Origin: an uncultured Leptolyngbyaceae cyanobacterium
GTDB taxonomy: Bacteria > Cyanobacteriota > Cyanobacteriia > Leptolyngbyales > Leptolyngbyaceae
Assembly (NCBI GenBank): GCA_938023035.1
Contig: CALIDI010000014.1
Span: 1-64,000 of the forward strand
Direction of reading: 5' to 3'
Length of the DNA stretch: 64,000 nucleotides
Shown: piece by piece, positions 62,994 through 64,000 of the stretch
Position numbering within the stretch: position 1 is the stretch's first letter
How the letters are laid out: each line of letters starts with the position of its first letter
Notes under the pieces: model-generated
What the model was told of the DNA's origin: nothing
The model's input: the letters and a program-made list of their open reading frames with translations, nothing else
Databases searched by the model: none
Translations under genes and position numbers: made by a program

Positions 62994-63483
62994 GACGTTA
63001 AATGAGTAGGGGCTGAAGATGCATCCCTATCTAGTTCTAATATCTGTCTGATATCAAAACCAACAAAAGCCGGCAAGGGGAAAGGGTATTAAACACAACA
63101 GACACTTTCCAAGCTATAGCGGAATTTCCTGAACGTCCAGTCAGCTCACGGTTTCTTAATCACTTCTTTAGAGGGAATTTTCGTAGAACCCTTAGGTTCG
63201 CCTTAGATTTTATCTGGATGATGGGGGGTACCTCAGCGGCTGCAACAAGATGTCTACGTAAAATCCCCGAAACCTTAAAGATTCCGGGGATTTGGGAGAA
63301 GCGCTTGTGGTTTACTAACCAGAGTTTGCATGGCCATAGCCCCTGCAAAACCCAGCAAATTGGTTTGCTCTAGGCTAAGTTTAGAGACCGGGCTAAGTTT
63401 CTTTGATAACCCCCTAGAGTGCGGTCAGATAGCGTTGTTAGAAAAACAATCGTTTGTTCAACTAACTGCTAACTAGGGCCACG
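62994..63483. other. Spacer downstream of glycogen phosphorylase
   Basis: About 0.49 kb. It carries a hairpin at 63261 and the likely promoter of the metalloprotease gene in its left part. No gene is convincing. Confidence 0.45.
63261..63293 (-). terminator. Terminator candidate for the phosphorylase gene
   Basis: AAATCCCCG and CGGGGATTT pair, extended by GAA/TTC past one bulge. On the minus strand the stem runs into TTTTACG. It lies about 190 bases after the phosphorylase stop. Confidence 0.5.
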
Positions 63484-64000
63484 TTAATAGTTCATGGGTA
63501 GGGGCTTTTCTGCCTGTAAGAGCGCACTCATCTGAACGTATTCGCCAATTTCAACAGGGACCGAGGAAATTTTCCAGAAGTCGTTCTGGTAATCGCTGAT
63601 GGAGCGATCGCTAGAGAACTTGCCCATGCGCGCCACATTCAAAATCGACATTCGCGTCCAGTGATTTTGATCGCGGAAGGCTAATCCCACTTGATCCTGA
63701 CAATCAATGTAAGACTGATAATCGGCAAAGAGCAGATATTCGTCATGGTTAAGCAGGTTATTAACCAGAGGTTGAAACAGATCGGAATTGCCATGGGAGA
63801 AGAAGCCTGAGGCAATGCGGTCAATCGCCAAGCGCAGTTCTGCATTGGTATCGTAGTACTCACGGGGATTGTAGCCTGCTGCTTTCTTAGCGTAAACTTC
63901 CTCTGCCGTTAGCCCAAACAGAAAGAAGTTTTCGGCTCCTACCTCCTCGCGGATCTCCACATTAGCCCCATCTAGGGTGCCGATGGTGAGTGCCCCATTC
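63484..64000 (-). CDS. glgP: Glycogen/starch/alpha-glucan phosphorylase, 3' part
   Basis: The gene runs off the window end, and only the C-terminal about 170 residues are seen. They begin with the family phrase [20 protein letters not shown], part of the active-site region, and then [35 protein letters not shown] and [20 protein letters not shown] follow, near the C terminus. The enzyme releases glucose-1-phosphate from glycogen, using pyridoxal phosphate whose lysine lies beyond the window. The reading frame is intact to the window edge. Confidence 0.95.
   Translation of the reverse strand, partial: NGALTIGTLDGANVEIREEVGAENFFLFGLTAEEVYAKKAAGYNPREYYDTNAELRLAIDRIASGFFSHGNSDLFQPLVNNLLNHDEYLLFADYQSYIDCQDQVGLAFRDQNHWTRMSILNVARMGKFSSDRSISDYQNDFWKISSVPVEIGEYVQMSALLQAEKPLPMNY

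Noticed and set aside
63160-63348. Sixty-two-codon minus-strand frame after the phosphorylase gene
   Set aside because: It reads through the terminator-like hairpin and has no ribosome site.

Overview
The window is chromosomal DNA from a cyanobacterium, most likely a filamentous Leptolyngbya-like lineage (the genus is a guess). The support is: the octamer GCGATCGC (HIP1) scattered through genes and spacers; cyanobacteria- or plastid-type families (Ycf66, CruA/CruP-type lycopene cyclase, fused PanC-Cmk, DUF3038/DUF4335, DUF3531, DUF4278, GvpG); and many serine/threonine kinases. Gene order is a mosaic of short operons on both strands. There are no rRNA genes, no prophage and no CRISPR array. 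One tRNA, Gly(UCC), is present.

Layout. 0-7 kb: DUF4332 protein, sugar-type ABC ATPase with a RibD-like reductase, YdcF protein, and a membrane-anchored Ser/Thr kinase. 7-9.9 kb: a decayed zone with a frameshifted hexapeptide acyltransferase, an IS1-type transposase remnant and a start-less open frame, ending at tRNA-Gly. 9.9-17.3 kb: DUF1400 alpha/beta hydrolase convergent with a lycopene cyclase-like flavoprotein, YbbN co-chaperone, TPR glycosyltransferase, and a short DUF4278 gene. 17.9-26 kb: WD40 kinase, PAS/GAF histidine kinase, the overlapping DUF3038-DUF4335 pair. 26-38 kb: fmt, a GT-C-like membrane protein, murJ, hemC, pyrH-frr, a methyltransferase, a third Ser/Thr kinase, a small ferredoxin and an OmpR-type regulator. 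38-54 kb: leuD, Ycf66, gnd, a secreted PPC protein, a PRC-barrel protein, mutS2, DUF3531 with a polysaccharide-type ABC permease, pirin, a ferritin-like protein, panC-cmk and a Lon-domain protein. 54-60 kb: a second eroded zone with a TPR pseudogene, a damaged Uma2 gene, clustered palindromic repeats, an orphan gvpG next to a CobE/CbiG-C gene, and an EfeO-like lipoprotein behind a Fur-box-like site. 60-64 kb: a secreted FG-GAP metalloprotease and the 3' part of glycogen phosphorylase.

Most genes are core metabolism (pantothenate/CMP, heme, leucine, pentose phosphate, glycogen), translation (fmt, frr, pyrH, tRNA) and envelope or signalling functions. The non-routine material is concentrated in the two eroded zones, in at least three dispersed repeat families, and in several under-described families: the DUF3038/DUF4335 pair, the three-module cysteine protein and the FG-GAP metalloprotease. 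I see no clear new multi-gene defence or biosynthetic system. Gene calls rest on reading the translations and recalling family motifs; no database search was run.
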